DNA from: Streptomyces sp. WMMB 322
GTDB taxonomy: Bacteria > Actinomycetota > Actinomycetes > Streptomycetales > Streptomycetaceae
Reading direction: 5' to 3'
Length of the DNA: 64,000 nt
NCBI RefSeq assembly: GCF_900090145.1
Contig: NZ_FMHI01000010.1
Span: 172,479 to 236,478, forward strand
Shown: positions 41,497-50,541 of the stretch, one piece after another
How the letters are laid out: every line of letters starts with the position of its first letter
How positions within the stretch are numbered: the first letter of the stretch is position 1
Position numbers and translations under genes: made by a program
The notes under the pieces: generated by a model
The model's database searches: none
Told to the model about the DNA's origin: nothing
The model's input: the letters and a program-made list of their open reading frames with translations, nothing else

Positions 41497-43092
41497 ATGA
41501 CGGGCGTGACAGACAAGGCTTCCCCGCCCTCCGGGCCGTCCCGGTCCACCCGCTCCGGCACGCCCGTGCGCCTGTGGGTCGTCGTCCTCGCCGCCTGCGC
41601 GGGGCAGTTCCTCGTGGTGCTCGACGTCTCGGTGGTCAATGTCGCGCTGCCGTCGATGCGCACCGACCTCGGCATGGACGCCGCGGGACTCCAGTGGGTC
41701 CTCAACGGCTACACCCTTGCCTTCGCCGGGCTGATGCTGCTCGGCGGACGGGCAGCCGACATCTTCGGCCGGAAGCGGACATTCCTGCTGGGGCTCGCGC
41801 TGTTCACCGCCGCCAGCCTCCTCGGCGGCCTCGCGCAGCAGCCGTGGCAGCTGCTGGCGGCACGGATGGTGCAGGGCACCGGCGCGGCCGTGCTGGCCCC
41901 CGCGACCCTGACGATCCTCACCACGGCGTTCCCGCCAGGCCGCGCCCGTACGCGCGCGATCGGCACATGGAGCGCCGTGGGCGCGGGCGGCGGAGCGGCG
42001 GGCGGCCTCGTCGGCGGCGTGCTGACCGACGCCCTCTCGTGGCGCTGGGTGCTTCTGATCAACGTCCCCGTGGGCGCGCTGGTGCTGCTGGCCGCTGCGA
42101 TATGGGTCTCGGAGGGACGGGACGCCCGCCCCGGCCGCCGTCTCGACGTCCCCGGAGCGCTGCTCGCCACCCTGGGTCTGGGGGTGCTGGCCTGGGGGAT
42201 CGTACGGACGGAGACGGCTGGGTGGACGGCGCCGTCGGTGCTGTGGCCTCTGGCGGCGGGCCCCGCGCTCCTCGCGGTGTTCGTGGCGGTCGAGGCACGC
42301 ACGAAGGACCCGCTGGTGCCGCTGCGCCTCTTCCGCAGCAGAGCCGTCTCGGCTGCGAACGCGGCGATGTTCATGTGCGGAGGCGCTCTGTTCTGCATGT
42401 GGTACTTCATGTCGCTCTACATGCAGAACGTGCTGGGCTACACGCCGCTTCAGGCCGGGCTCGGATTCATCCCGCAGTCGCTGAGCATCGTTCTCGGCTC
42501 CAAGGCCGCGCCGCGTCTGATGGTGCGGTTCGGGGCGCGGAACGTCGCCCTGGCGGGAGTCGTGCTGGCGGGAGCCGGCTGCCTGTGGCAGAGCGGCATG
42601 CACGCCGGAGGCGGCTTCCTCCAGACGGTCATGGGCCCCGGTGTGCTGATGGCGCTCGGCGGAGGAATGGCAGGAACGCCGCTGGCGTCGCTGGCCATGT
42701 CCGGGGCGCCGCACGGAGACGCGGGACTGGTGTCCGGGCTGTTCAACACCGCGCGGACGATGGGTGGTTCGCTCGGCCTCGCCGTCTTCTCCACGATCTC
42801 CGCCGCCCGTATCGGGGACGGCACCGGTCCGCAGGTTCTCGCCTCCGGCTACGGGCTGGCCTTCCGCAGCGCTGCCGCCCTCCTCGTGCTGTGCGCGGCG
42901 CTCGTGCTGTTCGTCCTGCCCCGCCCGGACGGCGAGGGCGCCCACGAGGGCGAGGGCGTCCACGAGGGCGAAGGGGCCCACGAGGAGGACGAGCGGGAGG
43001 GCGCGGACCGGCCGGCCGCCGGCGCCGGCCCGGGGGAGCCCTTGGCCTCCGGCACCGGGAACCCCGGGCCGAAGGCCGGCGGCGAGAGCTGA
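41497..43092 (+). CDS. MFS transporter, DHA2 (14-helix) drug efflux family
   Basis: 531 residues from the ATG at 41497. Motif A is GGRAADIFGRKRTFLLG, motif C is near VGAGGGAAGGLVGGVL, and the helix-1 motif VVLDVSVVNVALPSM is typical of DHA2 pumps. Helices extend to FRSAAALLVLCAALVLFVLP. A C-terminal tail holds a His/Glu repeat (GEGAHEGEGVHEGEGAHEED) not usual for the family. It would export drugs or other amphiphiles using the proton gradient. The gene stands alone; its regulator is not next to it. Confidence 0.92.
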   Translation: MTGVTDKASPPSGPSRSTRSGTPVRLWVVVLAACAGQFLVVLDVSVVNVALPSMRTDLGMDAAGLQWVLNGYTLAFAGLMLLGGRAADIFGRKRTFLLGLALFTAASLLGGLAQQPWQLLAARMVQGTGAAVLAPATLTILTTAFPPGRARTRAIGTWSAVGAGGGAAGGLVGGVLTDALSWRWVLLINVPVGALVLLAAAIWVSEGRDARPGRRLDVPGALLATLGLGVLAWGIVRTETAGWTAPSVLWPLAAGPALLAVFVAVEARTKDPLVPLRLFRSRAVSAANAAMFMCGGALFCMWYFMSLYMQNVLGYTPLQAGLGFIPQSLSIVLGSKAAPRLMVRFGARNVALAGVVLAGAGCLWQSGMHAGGGFLQTVMGPGVLMALGGGMAGTPLASLAMSGAPHGDAGLVSGLFNTARTMGGSLGLAVFSTISAARIGDGTGPQVLASGYGLAFRSAAALLVLCAALVLFVLPRPDGEGAHEGEGVHEGEGAHEEDEREGADRPAAGAGPGEPLASGTGNPGPKAGGES

Positions 43093-43114
43093 CGCCCCGG
43101 GAACGCCCCGGGAC

Positions 43115-43129
43115 GCCCCGGTTCGGGGC
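43115..43129. terminator. Small hairpin between convergent genes
   Basis: GCCCCG and CGGGGC flank a three-base loop, within CCCCGGGA repeats, between the stops at 43092 and 43181. A weak terminator. Confidence 0.4.
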
Positions 43130-43180
43130 CGCCGGCCACGTCCGGCTCGCGCACGGGCCGGCCGGTCCGCCGCGCGCCGG

Positions 43181-43987
43181 TCAGGGTTTGCGGCCGACAC
43201 CCCCGTAGGCCGCCGCGTCAGGTGCCTCGTCCCCGTCGATGTCGGGACGCCAGCGGTTGATGCGCACCACGCCCGGCGGCACCAGCTCCAGGCCGTCGTA
43301 GTAGGCGCGGATCGCCTCCGGTGAGCGCAGGACGTAGGGCACGGCACCGGAGTCGTTGTAGTCGTCCTGCGCGGCGTTGGTGTCCGGGTTCTCGTCGATG
43401 CCGTCGTTGTGGGAGAGGTAACTCCCGGACGGAAGCTGCGACATGAGCCCGCGGACGATCCCGCAGGCCTCCGCGTGGTCGCCGATGTGACCCAGCACTC
43501 CGCTGAGGATGAGAGCCACCGGCTGCGACAGGTCGAGGGTCTCGCGCGCCCCCGCGATCACCGCCTCCGGGTCGCGCAGATCGGCCTCGATATAGGCCGT
43601 CATGCCCTCCGGGGAGCTGGTGAGCAGCGCGTTCGCGTGGACGAGGACGAGCGGGTCGTTGTCGACGTAGACGACGCGCGCCTCCGGCGCCACCCGCTGC
43701 GCGACCTCGTGGGTGTTGTCGACGGTGGGCAGGCCCGTACCGACGTCGAGGAACTGGCGGACACCGGCCTCGGACGCCAGATGACGGATGGTGCGCACGA
43801 GGAAGTAGCGGGAGGCGCGGGCGAGTTCGTCGATGCCCGGGAACGCCTGACGGTACTGCTCGCCGGCTTCGCGGTCGGCCGCGTAGTTGTCCTTGCCTCC
43901 GAGCCAGTAGTTCCAGATCCGTGCCGAGTGCGGGACGCTCGTGTCGATCTCACCGGTGCCGTTGCCGGCGGTTCTCCGCGGCTCCAT
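43181..43987 (-). CDS. SAM-dependent methyltransferase-like protein (DUF574 family)
   Basis: 268 residues from the ATG at 43987, preceded by GGGAGGGGC. It begins with the family hallmark SVPHSARIWNYWLGGKDNYA, then RQFLDVGTGLPTVDNTHEVA, VVYVDNDPLVLVHANALL, VALILSGVLGHIGD and ending VVRINRWRPD. These proteins are abundant in actinomycetes and bind SAM; their substrate is undefined. It is divergent from the MaoC gene. Confidence 0.93.
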   Translation of the reverse strand: MEPRRTAGNGTGEIDTSVPHSARIWNYWLGGKDNYAADREAGEQYRQAFPGIDELARASRYFLVRTIRHLASEAGVRQFLDVGTGLPTVDNTHEVAQRVAPEARVVYVDNDPLVLVHANALLTSSPEGMTAYIEADLRDPEAVIAGARETLDLSQPVALILSGVLGHIGDHAEACGIVRGLMSQLPSGSYLSHNDGIDENPDTNAAQDDYNDSGAVPYVLRSPEAIRAYYDGLELVPPGVVRINRWRPDIDGDEAPDAAAYGGVGRKP

Positions 43988-44175
43988 TACTGCCCCTCCC
44001 TGAAAGCGTGTCCGGTACGGGACTGTGTCCCGCCCGGAATCCCCGGGATCTTCGCAATCCCCGTGGCACCGAAGTCTTCACCCCACGGCCCCGATTGTGC
44101 AGACCTCCCGGGGGTTCCGCCCGCGGAACGCCCGGGACCGGTGGTTATCCTCCCCCGGGGAGAGGAGCTGAGGTC

Positions 44176-45066
44176 ATGCCGATCGACGTCGAGCGGGCAC
44201 TGTCCGCGGAGCCCGTCAGCACCCGGATCACCTGGGACCACAAGGACGTTCAGCTGTACCATCTCGGGCTCGGTGCGGGCGTGCCCGCGACCGAGATCCG
44301 GGAGCTGCGCTACACGCTGGAGAGCCGGCTGCATGTGCTGCCCAGCTTCGCGACCGTGGCGGGCGGAGGGATGGGTGTCGTGGGCGGGCTGTCGGCGCCC
44401 GGCATCGACGTGGACCTCGCGGCGGTGCTGCACGGGGGGCAGACGGTGCATACGCACCGGCCCGTTCCGGTCGGCGGCAGCGCGACGCAGACCTCGTCGG
44501 TCGCCGCCGTGTACGACAAGGGCAAGGCCGCCGTCATCGTGCTGCGTTCCGAAGCCGCCGACGACGACGGCCCGTTGTGGACCTCGGAGGCCCAGCTCTT
44601 CGTGAAGGGCGAGGGCGGCTTCGGCGGCGACCGCGGCCCCTCGTCCGGTTCCGGCACGCCCGAGCGGGCCCCGGACCGCGAGGTGCGGCGCCCGGTGCGC
44701 GAGGACCAGGCACTCCTCTACCGGCTCTCCGGAGACTGGAATCCCCTGCACGTCGACCCGGACTTCGCGGCGCTCGCGGGCTTCGAGCGGCCGATCCTGC
44801 ACGGGCTGTGCTCGTACGGGATGGTGCTCAAGGCCGTGGTCGACACGGTGCTCGGCGGGGACGTGACGCGGGTGAGGAGCTACACCACACGCTTCTCCGG
44901 GATCGTCTTCCCCGGGGAGACGCTGCGCGTGCGGATGTGGACCGAGGCGGACGGGGGCGGAGACCCGAAGGGAGCGGGCGGCGCCGGGCGCGTGCTGCTG
45001 TCCGTCACCGCCGTCGAACGGGACGACGCCCCCGTACTGACCGACGCCGTCGTCACACACTGCTGA
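44176..45066 (+). CDS. MaoC-like hydratase (double hotdog enoyl-CoA hydratase 2)
   Basis: 296 residues. The ATG at 44176 follows GAGGAGCTGAGG. The N-terminal hotdog (RITWDHKDVQLYHLGLGAG, LPSFATVAGGGMG) lacks the active site; the C-terminal one carries the hydratase motif YRLSGDWNPLHVDPDFAALA followed by GFERPILHGLCSYG. It resembles the eukaryotic MFE-2 hydratase 2 domain and Mycobacterium ChsH/Htd-like proteins, acting on (R)-hydroxyacyl-CoA or enoyl-CoA. A terminator follows at once. Confidence 0.93.
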   Translation: MPIDVERALSAEPVSTRITWDHKDVQLYHLGLGAGVPATEIRELRYTLESRLHVLPSFATVAGGGMGVVGGLSAPGIDVDLAAVLHGGQTVHTHRPVPVGGSATQTSSVAAVYDKGKAAVIVLRSEAADDDGPLWTSEAQLFVKGEGGFGGDRGPSSGSGTPERAPDREVRRPVREDQALLYRLSGDWNPLHVDPDFAALAGFERPILHGLCSYGMVLKAVVDTVLGGDVTRVRSYTTRFSGIVFPGETLRVRMWTEADGGGDPKGAGGAGRVLLSVTAVERDDAPVLTDAVVTHC

Positions 45067-45086
45067 GGCGCCTACGTCCCGGGCGC

Positions 45087-45125
45087 AGGCACGAACAACT
45101 CTTCGGACAGGGGTTGTTCGTGCCT
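45087..45125 (+). terminator. Terminator after the MaoC hydratase
   Basis: AGGCACGAACAAC (45087-45099) and GTTGTTCGTGCCT (45113-45125) form a perfect 13-bp stem with a 13-base loop, 21 bases past the stop. It also serves the convergent small gene at 45182. Confidence 0.9.
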
Positions 45126-45181
45126 CGCCGTTCGTGACTCGCCGCTGACGTTTCCGCCCCTTCCGCGGTCGCCCGGGCCGG

Positions 45182-45337
45182 CTACTCCGGTTCGCTCTGC
45201 TGAGGCGGACGCCGGTGGCGGCCCTGGGCGCGCCGCCCGGTCTCCTCCGCGCCGGCGGCCTGCCCTCTGTGCTTGCCTGAACCGTCGGTCGGTGCCTGGC
45301 TGTTGCGCGTTTCGGTCCCGGTCTGGGTCTCGGACAT
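45182..45337 (-). CDS. Small polar hypothetical protein (51 aa)
   Basis: 51 residues from the ATG at 45337; GGAG is upstream. It runs MSETQTGTETRNSQAPTDGS then GKHRGQAAGAEETGRRAQG and RHRRPPQQSEPE, so it is highly charged and probably disordered. Short KHRG...GRHRR proteins of this type recur in streptomycetes. Function unknown. A longer antisense-like frame ending at 45072 covers the same region and is less likely. Confidence 0.6.
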   Translation of the reverse strand: MSETQTGTETRNSQAPTDGSGKHRGQAAGAEETGRRAQGRHRRPPQQSEPE

Positions 45338-45383
45338 CGCGGGGGTGACTCCGTGGATCGCGTTGCTGCTCAGTACCCGACCA

Positions 45384-45403
45384 GAGTGTAGTGACGGACA
45401 CTC
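45384..45403 (-). promoter_or_regulatory. Promoter and inverted repeat for the small gene
   Basis: GAGTGT and ACACTC are separated by eight bases. On the minus strand TACACT (45385-45390) is a good -10 box for the small gene about 50 bases downstream, so the repeat could be an operator. Confidence 0.4.
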
Positions 45404-45409
45404 ACGCGA

Positions 45410-47209
45410 TCACACCGTCCTGGCGCGGACGGCTGCCTCGTGGAGGGCCGCCGCGAGCGGGGCGTCCTGGAGCGGCACCGGCTTGCGTCCGGCGCACGTG
45501 GCGGCGACTGCGAGGGAGGGGGACGCAGCAGCACCGGGCGGGGAGGCCGCGGGCGCGGGGGATGCCGACGTGCCGTCAACCGACGTCACCGGTCCCATCG
45601 GTGACGGCGATGCCTCCGCTGCTGTCGCCGCCGGCCTCGGACCTTCCGCCGGCCCTCCCGTTGCGGCCTCCCGCACCGGGGGCAGCCGCGGGGGCAGCCG
45701 CGGCGCCGTCTCCGGCCGCGGCGGAACCTCAGCGGGCAGCGCTCCCGGCGGTACGAGGTGTGCCGCATTCCTGGGCTCCGGGGGCGGCAACTCCTTTGCC
45801 GGCGCTCGCTGTTCGATCTGCGGTGCGGCACCGGGCGAGCCTGCCCGGGGCGAGCCGGCCCCGGCGGGCCTGGCTCCGGCTGCCGGGGGAGCGGCAGAGG
45901 GGAGGCCTCCCGTCATGACGGAACGGGAGCCGTCCCAGGGGGAGCGCGCCGGGCCCTCGCGCCCGGCCTCGGCCCGCTCGCCCCGCGCCGCCTCGGAGAC
46001 CGCCTCGGCTCCGGAGCCCGTATCCGGGCCCGCGGCGGGTCCGCCGGGCTGTGCGCCCGCGGGACCGGCGCCGGCACCTGTACCGGCGCCCGGCGCCGCG
46101 CTCATGTGCACGCCACCGCCCAGGGTTTCGCCCGTGCCCGTACCAGTGACGGTCGCCCCGGCGTCGGCGTCGGCGCTCCTGCCCCGCATCCTCAGCCGTG
46201 CCAGCCCGCACGGCGCATGCGCTGTGGCACAGGGCAGCCGCAGTTCGCCCTCGCGCGTCCACACCCCCCTGCCCGGCAGCCAGCCGCCCGGAGCGCGGAA
46301 GCGGCGCAACTCCTTCTGCATCGGGCGCCATACCCCCAGCCAGGCACCTCCCGCACGTGTCCCGGTGGTCTGGCCGTGCAGCGCCACCGCGCAGCTCTCC
46401 GGGAGGAGCATCTGACCGGGCTGTACGGCGAAGGGCGTGAGCAGCGCGTCCGTGGGATGCAGGGACTCCGGGAAGCGCACCGGACGGTGGGATCCCAACA
46501 CTCCCCAGCCCAGGCGGAATTCGCCGGGCGCGTCGGATCGCACGATCAGCAGGCCGCTGTCGGCGTCGGCCAGCAGCAGCCGGTCGTCGCTCTCGTCGGT
46601 GATCTGCAGCAGCGGGCTGACCTCGCCGCCGCGGCCCAGGTCGACGGCGACCGTCTTCGTGCGGCCCGTCCCGGCCGTGTCCGTACGGTCGACCGCGAGC
46701 AGCCTGCCCTCGCGGTCCAGCCAGGCTCCGCCCCCGCAGCGGCCGGGAACCTCGGCGATCAACTGCGGCACTCCGTCGCCTCCGCCCGCCACCAGCCATA
46801 CGCCCGTGGTGTGTTCGCCCACGGTGAGTGCGTACGCGCGGCGCCCGCACGGTGCGGGCGGCAGCAGAGCGAACCATTCGGACTCGACCGAGCCCAGGTC
46901 GAGTTCGCCGGTGCCCGGGCCCGTCGGGTAGAGGAGCGCGAGCCGGTGGGCGCCGTCCTCGCGGCGGGCGATCAGGACCCTTCCGTCGGTCAGCGGCAGC
47001 ACCTGGCTGTCGGGCTCCTCGGGCCGGGCGCCGGGCAGCGGGACCGCGTACGGCTCGGGGCCGTCGAGAGTCCAGCGCTCGGGGAACCAGCCGTCCTCCT
47101 CGGACGCGTTGAGCCGGGCCGCATAGGCGCCGTCGGCTGCGATCGTGAACGTGGAGTGCCTTGCCGTCCGGCTGTCCGCAGCGACGGCCTCGGGGGCACA
47201 GGCAGTCAT
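45410..47209 (-). CDS. Beta-propeller-like protein with a long Pro/Ala-rich C terminus
   Basis: 599 residues. The ATG at 47209 has GGAGG ten bases upstream. About 400 N-terminal residues show repeated short beta blades, for example WFPERWTLDGPEPYAVPLPG, ADSGLLIVRSDAPGEFRLGW, VAVDLGRGGEVSPLLQITDE and GGAWLGVWRPMQKELRRF. The remaining 200 residues are low-complexity Ala/Pro/Gly with no predicted structure. A short well-conserved end returns at the terminus (SLAVAATCAGRKPVPLQDAP ... AALHEAAVRARTV). No signal peptide or catalytic motif. Function unknown; a scaffold role is conceivable. Confidence 0.85.
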   Translation of the reverse strand: MTACAPEAVAADSRTARHSTFTIAADGAYAARLNASEEDGWFPERWTLDGPEPYAVPLPGARPEEPDSQVLPLTDGRVLIARREDGAHRLALLYPTGPGTGELDLGSVESEWFALLPPAPCGRRAYALTVGEHTTGVWLVAGGGDGVPQLIAEVPGRCGGGAWLDREGRLLAVDRTDTAGTGRTKTVAVDLGRGGEVSPLLQITDESDDRLLLADADSGLLIVRSDAPGEFRLGWGVLGSHRPVRFPESLHPTDALLTPFAVQPGQMLLPESCAVALHGQTTGTRAGGAWLGVWRPMQKELRRFRAPGGWLPGRGVWTREGELRLPCATAHAPCGLARLRMRGRSADADAGATVTGTGTGETLGGGVHMSAAPGAGTGAGAGPAGAQPGGPAAGPDTGSGAEAVSEAARGERAEAGREGPARSPWDGSRSVMTGGLPSAAPPAAGARPAGAGSPRAGSPGAAPQIEQRAPAKELPPPEPRNAAHLVPPGALPAEVPPRPETAPRLPPRLPPVREAATGGPAEGPRPAATAAEASPSPMGPVTSVDGTSASPAPAASPPGAAASPSLAVAATCAGRKPVPLQDAPLAAALHEAAVRARTV

Positions 47210-47231
47210 GGGTCGATCACCTCCAGTGAGG

Positions 47232-47261
47232 AACCTAGGTGTCGTACTGCCGCCCGAACAA
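47232..47261 (-). promoter_or_regulatory. Promoter of the beta-propeller-like gene
   Basis: On the minus strand TTGTTC (-35, 47256-47261) and TAGGTT (-10, 47232-47237) are 18 bases apart, placing the start about 16 bases before the ATG at 47209. The rest of the 47,210-47,550 gap holds no evident gene. Confidence 0.5.
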
Positions 47262-47550
47262 TGCGAGTTCGGACCCTTCACGCGGATGAGTGGCGGATGT
47301 GCGAATTGCCTGCGCGAGGCTGTGCCGGTGTGCTGCGGACGCTGCCCACCGGGAGCGACCAGGCCGTGCCGCCGGAAGACGGTGACCACGGAAACCGCAG
47401 GCCAGGGACGCCCGAGCGGTACGGCGACGACGAGCGCGCGGCGAGGCCGGCAACTGCGGGGGTGCTCCGGCGCCCTACATGCGCGGGCGGTGTCCCCCGG
47501 CGGGGCGGTGACCGGACGGGCCGGCCGGGGCGGAAGGTAGCCTTTCACCC

Positions 47551-48474
47551 GTGCCAGCACTCTCCGAAGTCATCGCCGCGCTCGACGCCCTCTGGCCGCG
47601 CGAACGGGCCGAGCAGTGGGACGCCGTCGGCACCGTCTGCGGTGACGTCGGCAGTCCGCAGGCCCAGGTGGACCGCGTGCTCTTCGCGGTCGATCCCGTA
47701 CAGGAGATCGCCGACGAGGCCGTCGCGCTCGGAGCCCAACTGCTCGTCACGCACCACCCGCTGTATCTGCGCGGCACGACGACCGTCGCCGCCGACACCT
47801 TCAAAGGACGCGTGATCCACACCCTGATCCGGCACGGTGTCGCCCTGCACGTCGCGCACACCAACGCGGACACCGCGGACCCCGGAGTCTCGGACGCCCT
47901 CGCCGGCGCACTCGGCCTGCACGTCCTGCGGCCCCTGGTGCCGGACACGACCGACCCGCAGGGCCGTCGCGGCCTCGGCCGCATCTGTGAACCGCCGCGC
48001 CCCATGCGGCTGTCGGAGCTCACGGAGTGGGTCGCGCAGCGGCTGCCCGTCACCGCGCAGGGCATCCGGGCGGCCGGCGACCCGGACCGTACGATCCGGA
48101 CCGTCGCCGTGTGCGGAGGTTCCGGTGACTGCCTGTTCGACGAGGTGCGCGCGGCCGGCGCCGACGCGTATCTCACGGCCGACCTGCGACACCACCCCGC
48201 CTCCGAGGCCCGCGAGCACTCGCCGCTCGCGCTGCTGGACGCCGCGCACTTCGCCACCGAGTGGCCGTGGTGCGAGCAGGCGGCGGCACAGCTCGACGAG
48301 GTCTCCGACCGGCACGGCTGGGGCCTGCGCACGCATGTCTCGCGTACGGTCACCGACCCCTGGACCGCCCAAGCGGCGTCGAAGGGGCCCGCCGCCCCCG
48401 GCGCCGCGCAGAGCGGCCCTTTTGAATCCCACCGCAGCGCCACCGACGACATCACCTCGGGAGCCCCCAACTGA
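47551..48474 (+). CDS. Nif3-like dinuclear metal centre protein
   Basis: 307 residues from GTG 47551. It has the family pattern EQWDAVGTVCGDVGSPQAQV, LLVTHHPLYLRGTTTV (His pair), HVAHTNADTADPGV, YLTADLRHHPASEA and DAAHFATEWP, with His and Glu residues that bind two metals. Close to Rv2230c in order and composition. The next two genes match the same conserved actinobacterial set (zinc ribbon, RNase H-phosphatase), so it belongs to a housekeeping operon of undefined role. It ends in a four-base overlap with the zinc-ribbon gene. Confidence 0.95.
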   Translation: MPALSEVIAALDALWPRERAEQWDAVGTVCGDVGSPQAQVDRVLFAVDPVQEIADEAVALGAQLLVTHHPLYLRGTTTVAADTFKGRVIHTLIRHGVALHVAHTNADTADPGVSDALAGALGLHVLRPLVPDTTDPQGRRGLGRICEPPRPMRLSELTEWVAQRLPVTAQGIRAAGDPDRTIRTVAVCGGSGDCLFDEVRAAGADAYLTADLRHHPASEAREHSPLALLDAAHFATEWPWCEQAAAQLDEVSDRHGWGLRTHVSRTVTDPWTAQAASKGPAAPGAAQSGPFESHRSATDDITSGAPN

Positions 48475-49214
48475 ACGCCGCGCCCGCCGATCAGATCCGA
48501 CTGCTGGACGTCCAGGCACTGGACACGCGCCTGACGCAGCTCGCACACAAGCGCAAGAACCTGCCCGAGCACGAGGAGATCCAGTCGCTGGAGGCGGACC
48601 TCGCCCAGCTGCGCGATCTGCTCGTCGCCTCCCGCACCGAGGAGAGCGACACCGCCCGCGAGCAGACCAAGGCCGAATCGGACGTCGACCAGGTGCGCCA
48701 GCGCTCGGCGCGGGACCAGAAGCGTCTCGACTCCGGCCAGGTCACCAACCCCAAGGACCTGGAGAACCTGCAGAGCGAGATCGCCTCGCTGGCCAGGCGC
48801 CAGGGAGACCTGGAGGACGTCGTCCTGGAGGTCATGGAGCGTCACGAGGCCGCCACCGAGCGGGCGGCGGAGCTGGCGCAGCGCGTCGAGGCCGTACAGG
48901 CCAAGGCCGAGGACGCGGTCGCCCGGCGCGACGCGGCCCTGGGGGAGATCGACGGCGAGGCGGGGACGGTGCGCGCGGAACGCGACTCCGTGGCCGGCAC
49001 GGTTCCCGCGGACCTGCTGAAGCTGTACGAGAAGATCCGCGAGCAGCAGGGCGGTGTCGGCGCGGCCCGGCTGTTCCAGCGGCGCTGCGAGGGCTGCCGG
49101 CTGGAGCTGAACATCACCGAGCTCAACGAGGTCCGCGCGGCCCCGGAGGACGAGGTGGTGCGGTGCGAGAACTGCCGCCGGGTCCTGGTCCGTACGCCCG
49201 AGTCGGGGCTGTGA
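48471..49214 (+). CDS. C4-type zinc ribbon, coiled-coil protein (CT398-like)
   Basis: 247 residues. The best start is a rare CTG at 48471 that overlaps the Nif3 stop, with GGGAG eight bases upstream; it gives LNAAPADQIRLLDVQALDTR, the expected N terminus. Two long coiled-coil helices (about residues 20-180) precede the zinc ribbon CEGCRLEL ... CENCRRVL. Family members are thought to act as scaffolds in nucleic-acid or secretion-related complexes. The gene overlaps the RNase H gene by one base. Confidence 0.93.
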   Translation: MNAAPADQIRLLDVQALDTRLTQLAHKRKNLPEHEEIQSLEADLAQLRDLLVASRTEESDTAREQTKAESDVDQVRQRSARDQKRLDSGQVTNPKDLENLQSEIASLARRQGDLEDVVLEVMERHEAATERAAELAQRVEAVQAKAEDAVARRDAALGEIDGEAGTVRAERDSVAGTVPADLLKLYEKIREQQGGVGAARLFQRRCEGCRLELNITELNEVRAAPEDEVVRCENCRRVLVRTPESGL

Positions 49215-50458
49215 TGGCGGCGGGACGCGGCCGCCGCTTCGTCGTCGAGGCGGACGGAGGCTCGCGCGGCAATCCGGGGCCCGCCGGTTACGGCGCGGTC
49301 GTACGGGACGCCGCCAGCGGTGAAGTCCTGCGGGAGACGGCCGAGTTCATCGGCCGCGCGACCAACAACGTCGCGGAGTACAAGGGACTGATCGCCGGCC
49401 TGCGCGCGGCGCACGAGCTCGACCCGCACGCGTCGGTGCGGGTGCGCATGGACTCCAAGCTCGTCGTGGAGCAGATGTCGGGGCGCTGGAAGATCAAGCA
49501 CCCCGACATGCGGCCGCTCGCCGCGGAGGCGCAGCGGATCTTCCCGCCGGGTGCCGTGACCGGGTACGAGTGGATCCCCCGCGCCGAGAACGGGCACGCG
49601 GACCGCCTCGCCAACGAGGCGATGGACGCGGGCAGGCGGGGCGAGCAGTGGTCTGCCGCCGCGTCGACCGCCGAACTGGACGCGGCGGACCAGGCGGCCA
49701 GGGGCGGCGGAGCGGCCGGGACGGGCCGGGCGGACGACGCCGCCGGAGCCGGCGAGGAGCACATACGGGAGTCGCCCGGCGGCGGCAGCGCCGCGGGCAC
49801 CGAGGTCTCGCACAGCGGCTGGGGCCCCGACGTGGGTCCTCCCACCACGTTCGTACTGCTGCGGCACGGCGAGACGGCACTCACCCCCGAGAAGCGTTTC
49901 TCCGGCAGCGGCGGCACCGACCCCGAACTCTCCCCGGCCGGCCTCCGCCAGGCGTACGCCGCCGGCGAGGCGCTGGCCGCGCGCGGGACGATCGAGGCCA
50001 TAGTCACCTCCCCGATGCGCCGCTGCCGGGAGACGGCATCGGCCGTCGCGGAACGCACCGGCCTGAAGGTGCGCGTCGACGAGGGGCTGCGCGAGGCCGA
50101 CTTCGGCGCCTGGGAAGGCCTCACCTTCGCCGAGGTGCACGAGCGTTTCCCCGGTGACCTCGAGAAGTGGCTGGAGTCGACCGAGGCGTGTCCGACGGGC
50201 GGCGGGGAGAGCTTCGCGACGGTCGGTGAACGCGTCGCCGTGACGCGGGACAGGCTGCTGGCGCGCTACCCGGGGAGGAAGGTGCTGCTCGTCACCCACG
50301 TCACGCCTGTCAAGACCCTTGTGAGGCTGGCGCTCGAAGCGCCTCCGGCCGCGCTCTTCCGCATGGAGCTCTCCGCGGCCTGTCTCTCGGCGATCGCCTA
50401 CTACTCGGACGGCAACGCGTCGGTCCGTCTGCTGAACGACACGTCCCATCTGCGCTGA
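49214..50458 (+). CDS. Bifunctional RNase HI / histidine phosphatase
   Basis: 414 residues from the ATG at 49214. The N-terminal RNase HI has FVVEADGGSRGNPGPAGYGA (Asp), NNVAEYKGLIAGLRAA (Glu), VRVRMDSKLVVEQMSGRWK (Asp) and WIPRAENGHADRLANEAM (His, Asp), a full DEDD set. A Gly/Ala linker leads to a phosphoglycerate-mutase-like domain with FVLLRHGETALTPEKRFSG (RHG nucleophile) and VLLVTHVTPVKTLVRLALE (second His). It matches the fused Rv2228c type; the phosphatase half is CobC-like (alpha-ribazole phosphatase). It resolves RNA/DNA hybrids and may complete cobalamin loop synthesis. Confidence 0.96.
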   Translation: MAAGRGRRFVVEADGGSRGNPGPAGYGAVVRDAASGEVLRETAEFIGRATNNVAEYKGLIAGLRAAHELDPHASVRVRMDSKLVVEQMSGRWKIKHPDMRPLAAEAQRIFPPGAVTGYEWIPRAENGHADRLANEAMDAGRRGEQWSAAASTAELDAADQAARGGGAAGTGRADDAAGAGEEHIRESPGGGSAAGTEVSHSGWGPDVGPPTTFVLLRHGETALTPEKRFSGSGGTDPELSPAGLRQAYAAGEALAARGTIEAIVTSPMRRCRETASAVAERTGLKVRVDEGLREADFGAWEGLTFAEVHERFPGDLEKWLESTEACPTGGGESFATVGERVAVTRDRLLARYPGRKVLLVTHVTPVKTLVRLALEAPPAALFRMELSAACLSAIAYYSDGNASVRLLNDTSHLR

Positions 50459-50487
50459 GGCACGCGAGGCCGGGTTCCCTGCCGGGG

Positions 50488-50507
50488 CCCGGCCCTGTGG
50501 GCCCGGG
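50488..50507. terminator. Bidirectional terminator between the RNase H and aldolase genes
   Basis: CCCGGCCC and GGGCCCGGG close a TGT loop with one bulged C, between the convergent stops at 50458 and 50542. Confidence 0.6.
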
Positions 50508-50541
50508 TGCGCACTCCTCCTGCCGCCCGGGCCGTGCGTCC

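Noticed and set aside
45072..45401. 109-codon minus-strand frame
   Set aside because: It overlaps the terminator hairpin and the more plausible 51-codon gene in another frame, and its composition is Arg/Pro-rich without pattern.
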